From the NCBI GenBank assembly GCA_029968055.1, contig JASCNX010000003.1, positions 248,001 through 312,000 on the forward strand: DNA of 64,000 nucleotides. The letters run 5' to 3'. Below the pieces are notes generated by a model. That model was not told where the DNA came from and ran no database searches. It saw nothing but the letters and a program-made list of their open reading frames with translations. The DNA comes from Xenophilus aerolatus (GTDB taxonomy: Bacteria; Pseudomonadota; Gammaproteobacteria; Burkholderiales; Burkholderiaceae_C). Of this stretch, positions 37,074-45,973 are shown in pieces (the first letter of the stretch is position 1; each line of letters opens with the position of its first letter). Both the position numbers and the translations under genes were made by a program.

Positions 37074-37455
37074 GGCGTCGGCTCAACTGCTTCGGCGTGC
37101 CTTGGCGGTTTGATGCGCGATGTACGCTCGTGAAAAATGGTCCCAGGCCGCGAGGTCGAAGGCGAAGACCCGCCGGACCTTTTTCGTCCGCGGCTCTGTG
37201 AGGGCGCGCCCACGCTCCTGATCGCCAGCGTGGCGCGGATCTCGGTTCGTCGTCTGTCGGACCATGGCAATACCGTAGCGGAAGGTCCTGCTTGCTGCGT
37301 GACGCTGACTTGCAGTCGCTTTGTGGTCCTACGACCGGCCGCCCGGTAGGACGGAAGCATGGCCAGCAAGACGGCCGGGCGAGAGTGCGGCATGCGTGTA
37401 GCCGAGCCCGCAGCGGCTCGCCGTCTCCTCAAGAACATCTCTTGGAGTCGACTCG
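37074..37455. other. Divergent intergenic region between ligD and ku1
   Basis: Expected to hold promoters for both directions. The only clear structure is the inverted repeat at 37326-37352. No LexA-type box is visible here, in contrast with dnaE2. Confidence 0.5.
37326..37352. promoter_or_regulatory. Inverted repeat upstream of ku1 (candidate operator or hairpin)
   Basis: GTCCTAC (37326-37332) and GTAGGAC (37346-37352) flank a GC-rich 13-bp spacer, about 100 bp before the first Ku start. Related GTCCTAtAGG-like sequence occurs upstream of 34386, so a shared site for the NHEJ genes is possible but weak. Confidence 0.35.
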
Positions 37456-38370
37456 ATGGCAAGCGCAACACGAACGCTCTGGAAGGGCGCAATCACCTTT
37501 GGCCTGGTCCACATTCCGGTCGGGCTGCACACGGCAGCGACGGAAAGTGGCGTGGACTTCGATTGGCTGGACAAGCGATCGATGGACCCGGTGGGCTACA
37601 AGCGCATCAACAAGCGCACCGGCAAGGAGATCGACCGGGACAACATCGTCAAGGGCGTGGAATACGAGGACGGCAAATACGTGATCATCTCGCCCGAGGA
37701 AATCGAGAAGGTCTACCCGCGCACGACGCAGACGATCGAGATCGTGCAGTTCGTGGACGCCGGAGAGATACCCTTCGTCTACCTGGAGCGGCCGTACTAC
37801 CTCGAACCCATCAACAAGGGCCAGAAGGTGTATGCGCTGCTGCGTGACGTGCTGCAGAAGACTGGCAAGATCGGCGTCGCCAAGGTGGTGATCGCCACCA
37901 AGCAGCATCTTGCGGCGGTGGTCCCCGCGGGGCGCGCGCTCGTGCTCAACCTGATGCGCTGGGGCGATGAGGTCAGACCGCTGGAAGGCCTGGACCTGCC
38001 TCCCGAGAGCACCAAGGCCAGCACGGCGGAGACGAAGATGGCCGTCCAGCTGGTCAAGGAAATGACCGCGCCTTGGAAGCCGACCGAGTTCGAAGACGAG
38101 TTCAAACACAAGGTGATGGAACTCGTGCAGAAGAAGGTGAAGGCCGGCGAGACCGAAACCGTCATCGAACCGGAGGAAGAAGCGCCGGGTGAAGGCGCGG
38201 AGGTCATCGACCTGTCGGAGTTGCTCAAGCGCAGCCTAAAGGGTGGCGGCAGCAGCCGCAAAACGAGCGCCGCTAAGACAACGAGCGCCGCCAGCGCAAC
38301 AAAGAAGAGCTCGGCCGCCAAGAAGTCGGCACCAAAGAAGCACGCACCGACAGAGCGCAAGGCCGCCTAG
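37456..38370 (+). CDS. ku: Ku protein (NHEJ DNA-end binding), copy 1
   Basis: 304 aa. The ring-forming core is typical: ATRTLWKGAITFGLVHIPVG, GYKRINKRTGKEIDRDNIVK, VKGVEYEDGKYVIISPEEIE, IEIVQFVDAGEIPFVYLERP, then RPLEGLDLP and ETKMAVQLVKEMTAPW. After residue ~255 there is a long Lys/Ala/Ser-rich tail (KSSAAKKSAPKKHAPTERKA), of the sort that gives bacterial Ku extra DNA-binding and end-threading. It binds DNA ends as a homodimer or, given the tandem paralogue, perhaps a heterodimer, and recruits LigD encoded next door. Confidence 0.95.
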   Translation: MASATRTLWKGAITFGLVHIPVGLHTAATESGVDFDWLDKRSMDPVGYKRINKRTGKEIDRDNIVKGVEYEDGKYVIISPEEIEKVYPRTTQTIEIVQFVDAGEIPFVYLERPYYLEPINKGQKVYALLRDVLQKTGKIGVAKVVIATKQHLAAVVPAGRALVLNLMRWGDEVRPLEGLDLPPESTKASTAETKMAVQLVKEMTAPWKPTEFEDEFKHKVMELVQKKVKAGETETVIEPEEEAPGEGAEVIDLSELLKRSLKGGGSSRKTSAAKTTSAASATKKSSAAKKSAPKKHAPTERKAA

Positions 38371-38575
38371 CGCGGAATTTTTGCGGTGGCACCGTCCGGA
38401 GCCGATCCGGCTTCGCCAGAGGGCCGCGGGTGCGATGCGCTCGGTGCGAGGAGGTGCAGAACAGTCAGGCGCCCTGGCGTGCTGCCGCGGCCTGGCGTCG
38501 CGGCGGCCGCTGCTTCCGCGCTGCGCCGGAATGTGGCATGTTGATGTCCTGCCTAAGAGTATCCAGGACTTGACC

Positions 38576-39496
38576 ATGGCTGCCCGCTCCATTGCCTCCC
38601 TGTCGCTGAGCTTCGGGCTCGTCTCGATCCCTGTGCGCGTCTTCGCTGCCACGGAGTCGTCGGCGGCTGTACGTTTCAACCTTCTCTCGCCGGATGGCTC
38701 TCGCGTGCGCCAGCAATACATCTCTGAGAAGACGCAAAGGGTGGTGCCGCGCAGCGAAATGGTCAAGGGCTACGAGTTCGAGAAGGACCGTTACGTCATC
38801 TTTGAACCGCAGGAGCTCAAGGCGCTGGAGGAGGGCGCCAGCCACCTGATCGAGATCGTGTCGTTTCTCCCCGAGCACGCGATCGACCCGATCTACTACG
38901 ACAAAGCCTATTTCCTGGCGCCGGACAAGCGCGGCGGCAAGCCCTACAACCTTCTGCGTGCCGCCATGCAGAAATCCGAACGGTGCGCGCTGGCCCGTTG
39001 GGCATGGAAGTCCAAGCAGTACGTCGTCCAGGTGCGCGCCAGGGACGAAGGTCTGGTGCTCCAGCAGCTGCTCTACGCCGATGAGGTGCGGTCGATGGCC
39101 GAACTGGACATTGAGCATACGACGCCCAGCGCCGCGGAGCTCAAGCTGGCGCTGCAGCTCATCGACCAGATCTCCGAGGACCTCTACCAGGCGGATCTGT
39201 TCGAGGACGAGGAGAAGCAGCGCATTTTGGCCGCCATCGACGCCAAGATCGAGGGTCGTGAGATCGTGGCCGTGGATCACCCGGAAGACCGCACGGCGGG
39301 GGAGGTGATCGACCTGACGGAGATGCTCAAAGCATCCCTGAGCCGCGGCAGTGGCAAGGCGTCCAGGGGAAAGTCCTCCGTGGAGGACGCGGCTGTGGTG
39401 ACGCCGCTCAGAGGCGCTGCGAAGGCAGGGCCCAAGCGAGCACCCAAGGCTTCATCGAAGGCGGTCCCCGCAACCAGGACGCGCGCCAGAGGATAG
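38576..39496 (+). CDS. ku: Ku protein (NHEJ DNA-end binding), copy 2
   Basis: 306 aa. MAARSIASLSLSFGLVSIPV opens the Ku core; RQQYISEKTQRVVPRSEMVK, FEPQELKALEEGASHLIEIV, PIYYDKAYFLAPDKRGGKPY and MAELDIEHTTPSAAELKLAL follow. ATG 38576 is chosen because the frame upstream is Arg/Ala noise across the intergenic space. The basic C-terminal tail (AAKAGPKRAPKASSKAV) is distinct from copy 1. The two differ clearly in sequence, so they are diverged paralogues rather than a fresh duplication. The MerR-TPR gene follows within 4 bp. Confidence 0.93.
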   Translation: MAARSIASLSLSFGLVSIPVRVFAATESSAAVRFNLLSPDGSRVRQQYISEKTQRVVPRSEMVKGYEFEKDRYVIFEPQELKALEEGASHLIEIVSFLPEHAIDPIYYDKAYFLAPDKRGGKPYNLLRAAMQKSERCALARWAWKSKQYVVQVRARDEGLVLQQLLYADEVRSMAELDIEHTTPSAAELKLALQLIDQISEDLYQADLFEDEEKQRILAAIDAKIEGREIVAVDHPEDRTAGEVIDLTEMLKASLSRGSGKASRGKSSVEDAAVVTPLRGAAKAGPKRAPKASSKAVPATRTRARG

Positions 39497-39499
39497 GGC

Positions 39500-40333
39500 A
39501 TGGCGGCTTCGGTGGAGACGCACCCTTACACACTGGCGGTCGTCCGCCGCATGTCTGGTCTGAGCCGCCACGCGATCGCTCGGCTTGTCGAGCTTGGCTT
39601 CGTGTCGCCCGTGCTGCGCGAGCGCAAGTACAGGTACTCGTTCCAGGATGCCGTGCTGCTACGGTCCGCTTTCGAGTTGCGCGCTGCCAACATTCCGACG
39701 CGGCGCATCCTGACTGCTCTGCGGCAGCTGCGCCAGCGGCTGCCGCCGGACGCGCCAACAGCCGGACTGCGACTCGGCTCCGACGACGGGCAGCGGATCG
39801 CGGTGCGCAGCGGCGCTCTTCGCTGGGAAGCTGCGAGCGGCCAGATAATGCTGGAGCTCGATGCCGCCGACCGTTCGAGCGCCGTCCATCGCTTCGAGGA
39901 TCTGGCCAAGTCGGGCAGCGCAACCGATCGCGCGGTCGACACCCGTTTTGCGGAGGCAGAGGGCCTGGAGGACGTCGATCCGATCGCAGCGGAGCGCGCC
40001 TACAGAGCCTTGTTGCACGATGACCCCGGACATTCCCACGCGTACCTGAATCTCGGCTTCATGCTGTGCGAGGCGCAGCGCTTCGAGGAGGCCGAATCTC
40101 TATATCGCGACGCACGGCGCCACTGCGAGGACGATCCGCTCATCCTGTTTAATCACGCTGTAGCGCTCGAAGCCATAGGTCGCAACGATGAGGCGCTGGC
40201 CGTATACGAGCAGAGTCTCGTGCTCGACCCATTGCTGCTGGACGCGCACCAAAACGCGGCGCTGCTCTACTCGGAGATGGGACGTCCGCAAATGGCCATC
40301 CGGCACTTCAGCGCCTATCGAAGGCTTCGCTGA
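39500..40333 (+). CDS. MerR-type HTH protein with C-terminal TPR repeats
   Basis: 277 aa. An N-terminal MerR-like winged helix is seen in YTLAVVRRMSGLSRHAIARL, GFVSPVLRERKYRYSFQDAV and NIPTRRILTALRQLRQRLP. The C-terminal half contains TPR units (DPGHSHAYLNLGFMLCEAQR, EAESLYRDARRHCEDDPLIL, NHAVALEAIGRNDEALAVYE, DAHQNAALLYSEMGRPQMAI). DNA binding plus protein interaction suggests a regulator. The ATG is 3 bp past the ku2 stop, so it is co-expressed with Ku and may control NHEJ, which is inference. Confidence 0.82.
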   Translation: MAASVETHPYTLAVVRRMSGLSRHAIARLVELGFVSPVLRERKYRYSFQDAVLLRSAFELRAANIPTRRILTALRQLRQRLPPDAPTAGLRLGSDDGQRIAVRSGALRWEAASGQIMLELDAADRSSAVHRFEDLAKSGSATDRAVDTRFAEAEGLEDVDPIAAERAYRALLHDDPGHSHAYLNLGFMLCEAQRFEEAESLYRDARRHCEDDPLILFNHAVALEAIGRNDEALAVYEQSLVLDPLLLDAHQNAALLYSEMGRPQMAIRHFSAYRRLR

Positions 40334-40947
40334 GCTAGAGGTGTTCGTCAGTGACACTCGCGATGGCGGTCGCGTTTAGCAATCGATCCGGCTAAGGCGC
40401 TGTGCCTGAAAAGTTCAAGGGCGCGAACGTAGTGCGTCGCCTGCGCTTGCATAGCCAGCGACCCGACTGCGGCAGCGCCGTGGCGCCGGGGCGCTACCGG
40501 CAACTCATGCGGCGCGTAGATCTCAACACCCGGAGTTCGACGTCGTGCCAGAGGCGGATCGCCGGCGGGGCGAACTTGCGGTCGATGCGCGCTCTTTCTC
40601 GCAGGGCTTGGAGGCTGTTGGTGTTCAAGGCTGGATAGTCAGCGACCAAGCCGACGACCCAGGCATCTAAAGACCTCATGTCACCGGCCTTCGACTATCC
40701 AATAGCGTCGCCAGATGACCCAACGGTGCGCGAGCCTCGGGCTTGCCCTGACAGGTCGGGTGCAGTGCTCCCCCTATCAGGGTGGCGTGACGCCGCTGGC
40801 AGGCTCTTGTCGCGCACGCACGCAACGCTCGTTCGAGCGAGTGCAGTAACTACGAACTTTCAGGTCGGTCGGTTCATGGGTTACCGCTTAAGTTACTGCA
40901 CAATGGAGCGGAAGCACGCGAACGGATACGGACGAACCGGGAATGAA
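40334..40947. other. Long spacer with no supported gene
   Basis: About 610 bp between the MerR-TPR gene and the tRNA terminator. Several 60-95 codon frames exist on both strands; none has an RBS together with a convincing product. A minus-strand frame at 40494-40679 (ALNTNSLQALRERARIDRKF) looks marginally protein-like and could be a gene remnant. Confidence 0.5.
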
Positions 40948-40982
40948 AAAAGCCCTAAGTGATTGATTCACCTAGGGCTTTT
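40948..40982 (-). terminator. Rho-independent terminator downstream of tRNA-Met
   Basis: AAAAGCCCTA (40948-40957) pairs with TAGGGCTTTT (40973-40982) over a 15-nt loop. On the minus strand the tRNA transcript would run into this stem and then a T-rich stretch. The symmetric A/T flanks make it usable in both directions. Confidence 0.8.
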
Positions 40983-41013
40983 GGAAGTCAGCGAACAAAC
41001 GCGAACTTAGTGT

Positions 41014-41090
41014 TGGTGGCGCTTCACGGACTCGAACCGCGGACCTGTGGATTATGATTCCATCGCTCTAACCGACTGAGCTAAAGCGCC
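41014..41090 (-). tRNA. tRNA-Met (anticodon CAT)
   Basis: 77 nt including the encoded CCA. Acceptor stem GGCGCTT/AAGCGCC, D-arm GCTCAGTCGGTTAGAGC, anticodon loop ATCATAA with CAT at the centre, T-arm with GGTTCGAGTCC. The elongator-type structure (first acceptor pair G-C) argues against initiator tRNA. The anticodon stem has one A-C mismatch at its top. Confidence 0.95.
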
Positions 41091-41282
41091 GAGCCTGTCA
41101 TTATAGCCCGACTCCGCCGAGCCGCCAGCGCGGGGGAAGTCGGCGGCATCGAGCCGATTCGTTCCGCCGCAACACGGCCTCGCACATCGCGGCTCGACCC
41201 TGCCCCGCCCGCGCGCCCGTACAGCGACGGTGACAATCTCCCGATGCTCGCCCCTTCGTCCGTCGACGCACAGCGCCATGCC

Positions 41283-41915
41283 ATGGCCGACGACCAGCTG
41301 ATGCTCGCGTACGCCGGCGGCGATGCGGCCGCTTTCGACGTCCTCTATGCACGCCACGAAGGTGCGCTCTTCCGCTTCGTGCGGCGCCTGCTGGGCACGC
41401 GGCTGGCGGCGCAGGCGGACGAGGTTTTCCAGGACACCTGGCTGCGCATCGTGACGGCGCGCGACTCGTACTCGCCGCAGGGCGCCGCCTGGCGCACCTG
41501 GGCGTTCACCATTGCGCACAACCTGGCGATGGACCGGCTGCGCATGAGCGGGCGCGAGGTCGCGCTCGACGCCGGCGGCCATGCCGACGATGACGACGCC
41601 GTGCCGCAACTGCCCTCGCTCGAGCGCGGCGTTCACGCTGCGGATGGCGCGGCCCACGCGGTCCATCCCTCGGCCGAGGAACTCGCGTTCTGGCGCGCCG
41701 CCGGCCGGCGCCTGCTCGCCTGCCTCGACGAACTGCCCGCCGAACAGCGCGCCGCCTTCCTGCTGCACCACGAGGACGGCCTGACGGTCGACGTGATGGC
41801 CGCACAACTCGCGCTCGGCTTCGAGACGGTCAAGAGCCGCCTGCGTTACGGTCTGCAGAAGTTGCGCACCTGCATGGCACGCTATCTCGTCGCCCTCGAA
41901 AGGCAGGGCGCATGA
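41283..41915 (+). CDS. RNA polymerase ECF-type sigma factor
   Basis: 210 aa. Region 2: MLAYAGGDAAAFDVLYARHE, FRFVRRLLGTRLAAQADEVF, QDTWLRIVTARDSYSP, WRTWAFTIAHNLAMDRLR. Region 4: CLDELPAEQRAAFLLHHEDG and MAAQLALGFETVKSRLRYGL. A His/Asp-rich linker joins them. MADDQLML at 41283 is the family-like start; 41244 is possible. The stop overlaps the start of the next gene (ATGA), the usual arrangement for a sigma factor and its membrane anti-sigma factor. Confidence 0.9.
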   Translation: MADDQLMLAYAGGDAAAFDVLYARHEGALFRFVRRLLGTRLAAQADEVFQDTWLRIVTARDSYSPQGAAWRTWAFTIAHNLAMDRLRMSGREVALDAGGHADDDDAVPQLPSLERGVHAADGAAHAVHPSAEELAFWRAAGRRLLACLDELPAEQRAAFLLHHEDGLTVDVMAAQLALGFETVKSRLRYGLQKLRTCMARYLVALERQGA

Positions 41916-43108
41916 CGCAGGATCCGCGTGACCTGCCCGGTGGTGCCGGCAATGGCACGCCGCCCATCGACCCGGCGTGGCGCCGCATGCTCGATGCCGC
42001 ACCCGACCGCGACGTGGCGCCGCATCCAGCCACGCGCGAGGCGATCCTGCGCAGCGCACACAACGCCGTCGCGCCGTCGCCGCTGGCCGGCCGTCAGCCG
42101 CGCGAGTCGGCACTGCCCTGGTGGAAGCGCCTGGGGGGCAGCACGCCGGGTTCGCGCATGCCCTGGAAGTCGGCTTTCGCGACCGCGCTGGTGGCGATGT
42201 TCGTGACCGTGCTGTGGCACCGGGAGCCGGTGCCGGATGCACGGCTCGACGCCGAGGCGCCCGCGTCTTCTCCTGCCGCATCCGCGCCGGCCTCGGGGCC
42301 TGCTGTCCCTTCGTCGCTCACGCCACCCGTCGCTGCGCCTGCGACCGCGGAGCCAGCGCCTGCGGCCCGGTCCGCGCCAGCGCCGCGTCCATCCGTCACG
42401 CCGCTGGAGCGGGAGCCCGCGGGCCGCGCCGCGCGCGAGGACCGACGCAGCGCGGTCGAAGCCGACACCGCGGTCAGGCAGGAGGCCGCCCGGCCTGCTG
42501 CCAAGGCGCAGGCCGAGTCCATGGACGAGCGGACCGAAGCCTTGTCGCCACCATCCGCCCCGGTCGCACCGGCCCCGCCGATGGCCGCACCGCCCGTTGC
42601 CGACGCGAAGCTCGCGCCATCGCCATCGCCATCGCCATCGTCATCGCCATCGGCCGGCAGCGGCGCTGCGGCGGGGGCCAGCGCACCACCCGCGGCCGCG
42701 CTCACCCCGGCGCCGGCGCGCGAAACCGCACCGCCCGTCGCCGCGCTGGCGCGCCGCCCGCAGGCTGCCCAAGCGCAGCCGGGTGCCTGGCGGGGTTGGA
42801 CGCATCTGCGCATCGTCGACGCGAGCGGCCAGTCGCGGCGCCTTGCACGCGCCGACGCCGCGCAACTGGGCGCGTTGGTCGAGGCCGCCATTCCGGCGCA
42901 GGGCGGCGGCGCGGCGGCCGGCGCGCTGGCGCCGGGCGGCTGGCGCATCGTGCTGGAGAGGCCGGATGGTGCCGCGCTGGGCGTGCTCGAGGTTCCGGGC
43001 GAACCGGGTCGTTCACTGCGGTGGCGCGAGGGCACGGCAGCGCCCGTGGCCGCCGAGCCGCCGAGCGCCGTGCTCGAGACGCTGCGACGCGCCTTGGCAG
43101 AACGCTGA
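41912..43108 (+). CDS. Probable membrane-anchored anti-sigma factor (low-complexity)
   Basis: 398 aa. The N-terminal ~75 residues (PIDPAWRRMLDAAPDRDVAP) are cytoplasmic, then one membrane segment (FATALVAMFVTVLW, residues ~88-102), then a long Pro/Ala/Ser-rich periplasmic region including a (PS)n stretch, and a compact C-terminal domain (WTHLRIVDASGQSRRLARAD to the end). No zinc anti-sigma motif (HxxxCxxC) is visible, so the anti-sigma role rests on context and topology alone. Confidence 0.55.
   Translation: MTQDPRDLPGGAGNGTPPIDPAWRRMLDAAPDRDVAPHPATREAILRSAHNAVAPSPLAGRQPRESALPWWKRLGGSTPGSRMPWKSAFATALVAMFVTVLWHREPVPDARLDAEAPASSPAASAPASGPAVPSSLTPPVAAPATAEPAPAARSAPAPRPSVTPLEREPAGRAAREDRRSAVEADTAVRQEAARPAAKAQAESMDERTEALSPPSAPVAPAPPMAAPPVADAKLAPSPSPSPSSSPSAGSGAAAGASAPPAAALTPAPARETAPPVAALARRPQAAQAQPGAWRGWTHLRIVDASGQSRRLARADAAQLGALVEAAIPAQGGGAAAGALAPGGWRIVLERPDGAALGVLEVPGEPGRSLRWREGTAAPVAAEPPSAVLETLRRALAER
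42616..42651. repeat. 6-bp tandem repeat (GCCATC x6, one unit GTCATC)
   Basis: In-frame within the putative anti-sigma gene, encoding alternating Pro-Ser. Hexamer slippage would change linker length without a frameshift. Confidence 0.85.
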
Positions 43109-43127
43109 TCCTCCGCCAGGAAGCCAA

Positions 43128-43156
43128 CGAGCCGCCATCGGATCGAGGGCGGCTCG
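43128..43156 (+). terminator. Candidate terminator hairpin
   Basis: CGAGCCGCC (43128-43136) and GGCGGCTCG (43148-43156) form a perfect 9-bp stem 20 bp after the anti-sigma-like stop. There is no following T-run, so termination is plausible but not canonical. Confidence 0.5.
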
Positions 43157-43251
43157 TGCAGCCTCGTGAAGGCTGGTGCAATGGGGCGGAAGCTACAGGC
43201 CCTTGTCGCTGGCGCGGCCGGCGCTTCCAGGCGGCACGGGCCCCCGCGCGC

Positions 43252-44031
43252 TCACTGGTGCTTGAAGTCGGCCTTGCGCTTGGCCACGAAGGCGTCCATG
43301 CCTTCCTTCTGGTCGGCAGTGGCAAACAGGGCGTGGAACAGCCGGCGCTCGAACATCACGCCGTCCGACAGGCCGCTCTCGAAGGCGCGGTTGACCGACT
43401 CCTTGGCCGCCATCACGGCGATCTGCGAGAAGTCGGCGATCTGCAGCGCGGCGCCCAGCGCCTCGTCCATCAGCTTGTCGTAGGGCACCACGCGGCTGAC
43501 GAGGCCGGCGCGCTCGGCCTCGGCGGCGTCCATCATGCGGCCCGTGAGCGCCATGTCCATGGCCTTGCTCTTGCCCACGGCGCGCGGCAGGCGTTGCGTG
43601 CCGCCAGCGCCGGGGATCACGCCCAGCTTGATCTCGGGCTGGCCGAACTTCGCGTTGTCCGCGGCGATGATGAAGTCGCACATCATTGCCAGCTCGCAGC
43701 CGCCACCCAGCGCGAAGCCGCTCACGGCGGCGATCACCGGCTTGCGGATGCTGCGAATCGTTTCCCAGTTGCGCGTGATGTAGTCGCCCTTGTAGGCATC
43801 GACGAAGCTGTATCTGGCCATGGCGCCGATGTCGGCACCGGCGGCGAAGGCGCGTTCGCTGCCGGTGACGATCACGCAGCCGATCGCCTCGTCGGCATCG
43901 AAGGCCTTCAGGGCCGCGCCCAGCTCGGTCATGAGCGCGTCGTTCAGCGCGTTCAGGGCCTTGGGGCGGTTGAGCGTCACGATGCCGACCTTGCCGGCCT
44001 CGATACGCACCTCGATGTTCTCGTAGCTCAT
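43252..44031 (-). CDS. Enoyl-CoA hydratase
   Basis: 259 aa, a canonical short-chain hydratase. [56 protein letters not shown] (oxyanion hole) and [20 protein letters not shown] with both catalytic Glu positions present. C-terminal RFESGL-like helix and [12 protein letters not shown] are typical of FadB1x/PaaF-type enzymes. Transcribed alone; two similar boxes lie upstream (44087-44121). It is separate from the catabolic island. Confidence 0.93.
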   Translation of the reverse strand: MSYENIEVRIEAGKVGIVTLNRPKALNALNDALMTELGAALKAFDADEAIGCVIVTGSERAFAAGADIGAMARYSFVDAYKGDYITRNWETIRSIRKPVIAAVSGFALGGGCELAMMCDFIIAADNAKFGQPEIKLGVIPGAGGTQRLPRAVGKSKAMDMALTGRMMDAAEAERAGLVSRVVPYDKLMDEALGAALQIADFSQIAVMAAKESVNRAFESGLSDGVMFERRLFHALFATADQKEGMDAFVAKRKADFKHQ

Positions 44032-44086
44032 GGTGTCTCCGGGGATGGGTGGAACGAGCGGGCGCCGTGCGCCTCAGCGAGCCACT

Positions 44087-44121
44087 ATACCCAGAGGCAA
44101 TGGTTTATTACCCAGAGGTAA
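44087..44121. promoter_or_regulatory. Twin imperfect palindromes upstream of the enoyl-CoA hydratase
   Basis: ATACCCAGAGGCAA (44087-44100) and TTACCCAGAGGTAA (44108-44121) are the same box spaced 21 bp, two helical turns. The second is a perfect TTACC/GGTAA inverted repeat. Located 56-90 bp before the hydratase start on minus, they look like a paired regulator-binding site. Confidence 0.5.
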
Positions 44122-44152
44122 GGGTGACCGGTTTTCCGTGGATGCGGCGCGC

Positions 44153-45973
44153 TCAGCGTCCGCCGAGCCACGCCCGCAACCGCGGGGCGTCCTGTGGCGC
44201 CAGGCGCAGCGTGGTCTCGTTCACCGGCAGGCGCAGTGGCAGGCGCAGCAGGCGGCGGTCGCGCGCCACGATGGCCGTGCACTGCTTCGCGTCGCCCAGG
44301 TACAGCGGCAGCTCGTCGAGCTTGGCGAGGCGCCAGGCCGAAGCGGCGCGCCCGCGCGCGGCAGGCAGCTCGACGGCCAGCCACTCGTCGTTGGCCGAGA
44401 AGCCGGCCTGCTCGGCCGCGCTGCCGCGCAGCACGACCTTGACCTGCACGCTGCCGGCGGTCTCCGCCACGCGAAGGCCCAGCGCCTGCGCGCGTTGCGC
44501 GGGCTCGTCGAGCACGGCCACGCCGTGGGTTTCGAGCAGCGGCTTGAGCGGCAACTCGTCGGTCCCGTGGACCCAGCTGGCCAGCTCCGGCGCATAGGAG
44601 CGGCGGCCCACCGTCTCCAGCGCCGCGGCGATGTCGCCCTCGGTGACCGGGCCGCCCGAGGAACGTGCCCACAGCAGCCGCATCACGTCGTCGAGCGTGC
44701 CGTGCCCTTCGCCGCGCAGCGTGAGGTCCAGGCACAGCGCGACCAGGGCGCCCTTGGTGTAGTAGCTCACCGTGGCGTTGGGCATCTGCTCGTCGGGGCG
44801 GTAGTACTTCACCCATGCATCGAAGCTCGCGTCGGCCACCGACTGCACGAAGCGCCCCGGCGTCTGGAGCACCTGGTTGGCCGTCTTGTTCAGCAGCTTG
44901 ACGTAGGTGGCGTCGTCGATGCCGCCGGCACGGCGCAGCAGCACGTCGTCGTAGTAGCTGGTGAAACCCTCGAAGAACCACAGCAGGCGCGTGTAGTTCT
45001 CGTGGCCGTAGTCATAGCGTGCGAATTCCGCCGGGCGCAGGCGCTTGACATTCCAGGTGTGGAAATACTCGTGGCTGATGAGGCCCAGCAGCGTGGTGTA
45101 GCCCTCGCCGGCCCTGGGCACGCCGCGCTGAGGCAGGTCGCTGCGGTTGCAGATCAGCGCGGTGGAGTGGCGGTGTTCCAGGCCGCCATAGCTGTCGCCC
45201 ACGGCGTTGAGCATGAAGAAGTAGCGGTCGTGCGGCGGCCGCAGGGCGGCGTCGCGCGCGCCGGCCCGTGCCTTGTCGCCGTGCCAGAAGCGCATCTGCG
45301 TTTCGCAGATGGTGCGGGTGTCGGCCACCAAGCGCTCCCCATCGAACGCGGGCGTGGTACCGGCCACGACGAAGCGGTGCGGCACGCCGAGAACGTCGAA
45401 TTCGGCGCTCCAGAAGTCGCCCATTTCCACCGGGCTGTCGGCCAGCTCGTCGTAGCCGTCGGCGCGGTAGATGCCGAAGCCGCGGCGGTCGACCTTCACC
45501 GGACGCAGCGCCGTGGCGCACGACCAGGGCGTGGCGGTGCCCGAAGGCGCATCGACCTGCATCGTGCACGCGAGCTCGGTCTGCCCTTCGACGCGCAGGC
45601 AGACACTGGTGCCGTTGAAGAAGCCGCGGCCAGCGTCGAGCCAGGCGGTGCGCACCGAATGGTCGTAGGCGCAGACCTGGTAGTGCAGCGTCAGCGGCCG
45701 GCCGGGCTCGCAGTCGACCTGCCAGGCGGCCTTGTCCTGCTGCACCACCTGCAACTTGCGGCGGCCCTGCGTGGCGCGCAGGCCCTGCAGATTCTTCGCG
45801 AACTCGCGCACCAGGTAGCTGCCGGGGATCCACACCGGCAGCGACACGCGCTGCAGCGCGTGTGGCGCGTCGATCTCGAGGGTGATGTCGTACAGGTGGG
45901 CATGCAGGTCGGCGCAGCGCACGTGGTAGCGCACTGCCGCGGCATTCGGGCCCGCCGGAGCGCGCGCCGCCAT
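44153..45973 (-). CDS. M61 family metallopeptidase (glycyl aminopeptidase-like)
   Basis: 606 aa. The N-terminal beta domain (VRYHVRCADLHAHLYDITLE) precedes the zinc motif LISHEYFHTWNVKRLRP (HExxH, ~residue 300), followed by LLWFFEGFTSYYDD with the third ligand Glu. A C-terminal PDZ-like region (VKVVLRGSAAEQAGFSANDE) is present. No signal peptide, so cytoplasmic. ATG 45973 overlaps the dsbC stop (ATGA); the longer frame to 46192 runs antiparallel noise through dsbC and is rejected. Confidence 0.9.
   Translation of the reverse strand: MAARAPAGPNAAAVRYHVRCADLHAHLYDITLEIDAPHALQRVSLPVWIPGSYLVREFAKNLQGLRATQGRRKLQVVQQDKAAWQVDCEPGRPLTLHYQVCAYDHSVRTAWLDAGRGFFNGTSVCLRVEGQTELACTMQVDAPSGTATPWSCATALRPVKVDRRGFGIYRADGYDELADSPVEMGDFWSAEFDVLGVPHRFVVAGTTPAFDGERLVADTRTICETQMRFWHGDKARAGARDAALRPPHDRYFFMLNAVGDSYGGLEHRHSTALICNRSDLPQRGVPRAGEGYTTLLGLISHEYFHTWNVKRLRPAEFARYDYGHENYTRLLWFFEGFTSYYDDVLLRRAGGIDDATYVKLLNKTANQVLQTPGRFVQSVADASFDAWVKYYRPDEQMPNATVSYYTKGALVALCLDLTLRGEGHGTLDDVMRLLWARSSGGPVTEGDIAAALETVGRRSYAPELASWVHGTDELPLKPLLETHGVAVLDEPAQRAQALGLRVAETAGSVQVKVVLRGSAAEQAGFSANDEWLAVELPAARGRAASAWRLAKLDELPLYLGDAKQCTAIVARDRRLLRLPLRLPVNETTLRLAPQDAPRLRAWLGGR

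Noticed and set aside
40678-40962. 94-codon plus-strand frame before the tRNA
   Set aside because: No RBS, unstructured product, and it runs into the terminator stem.
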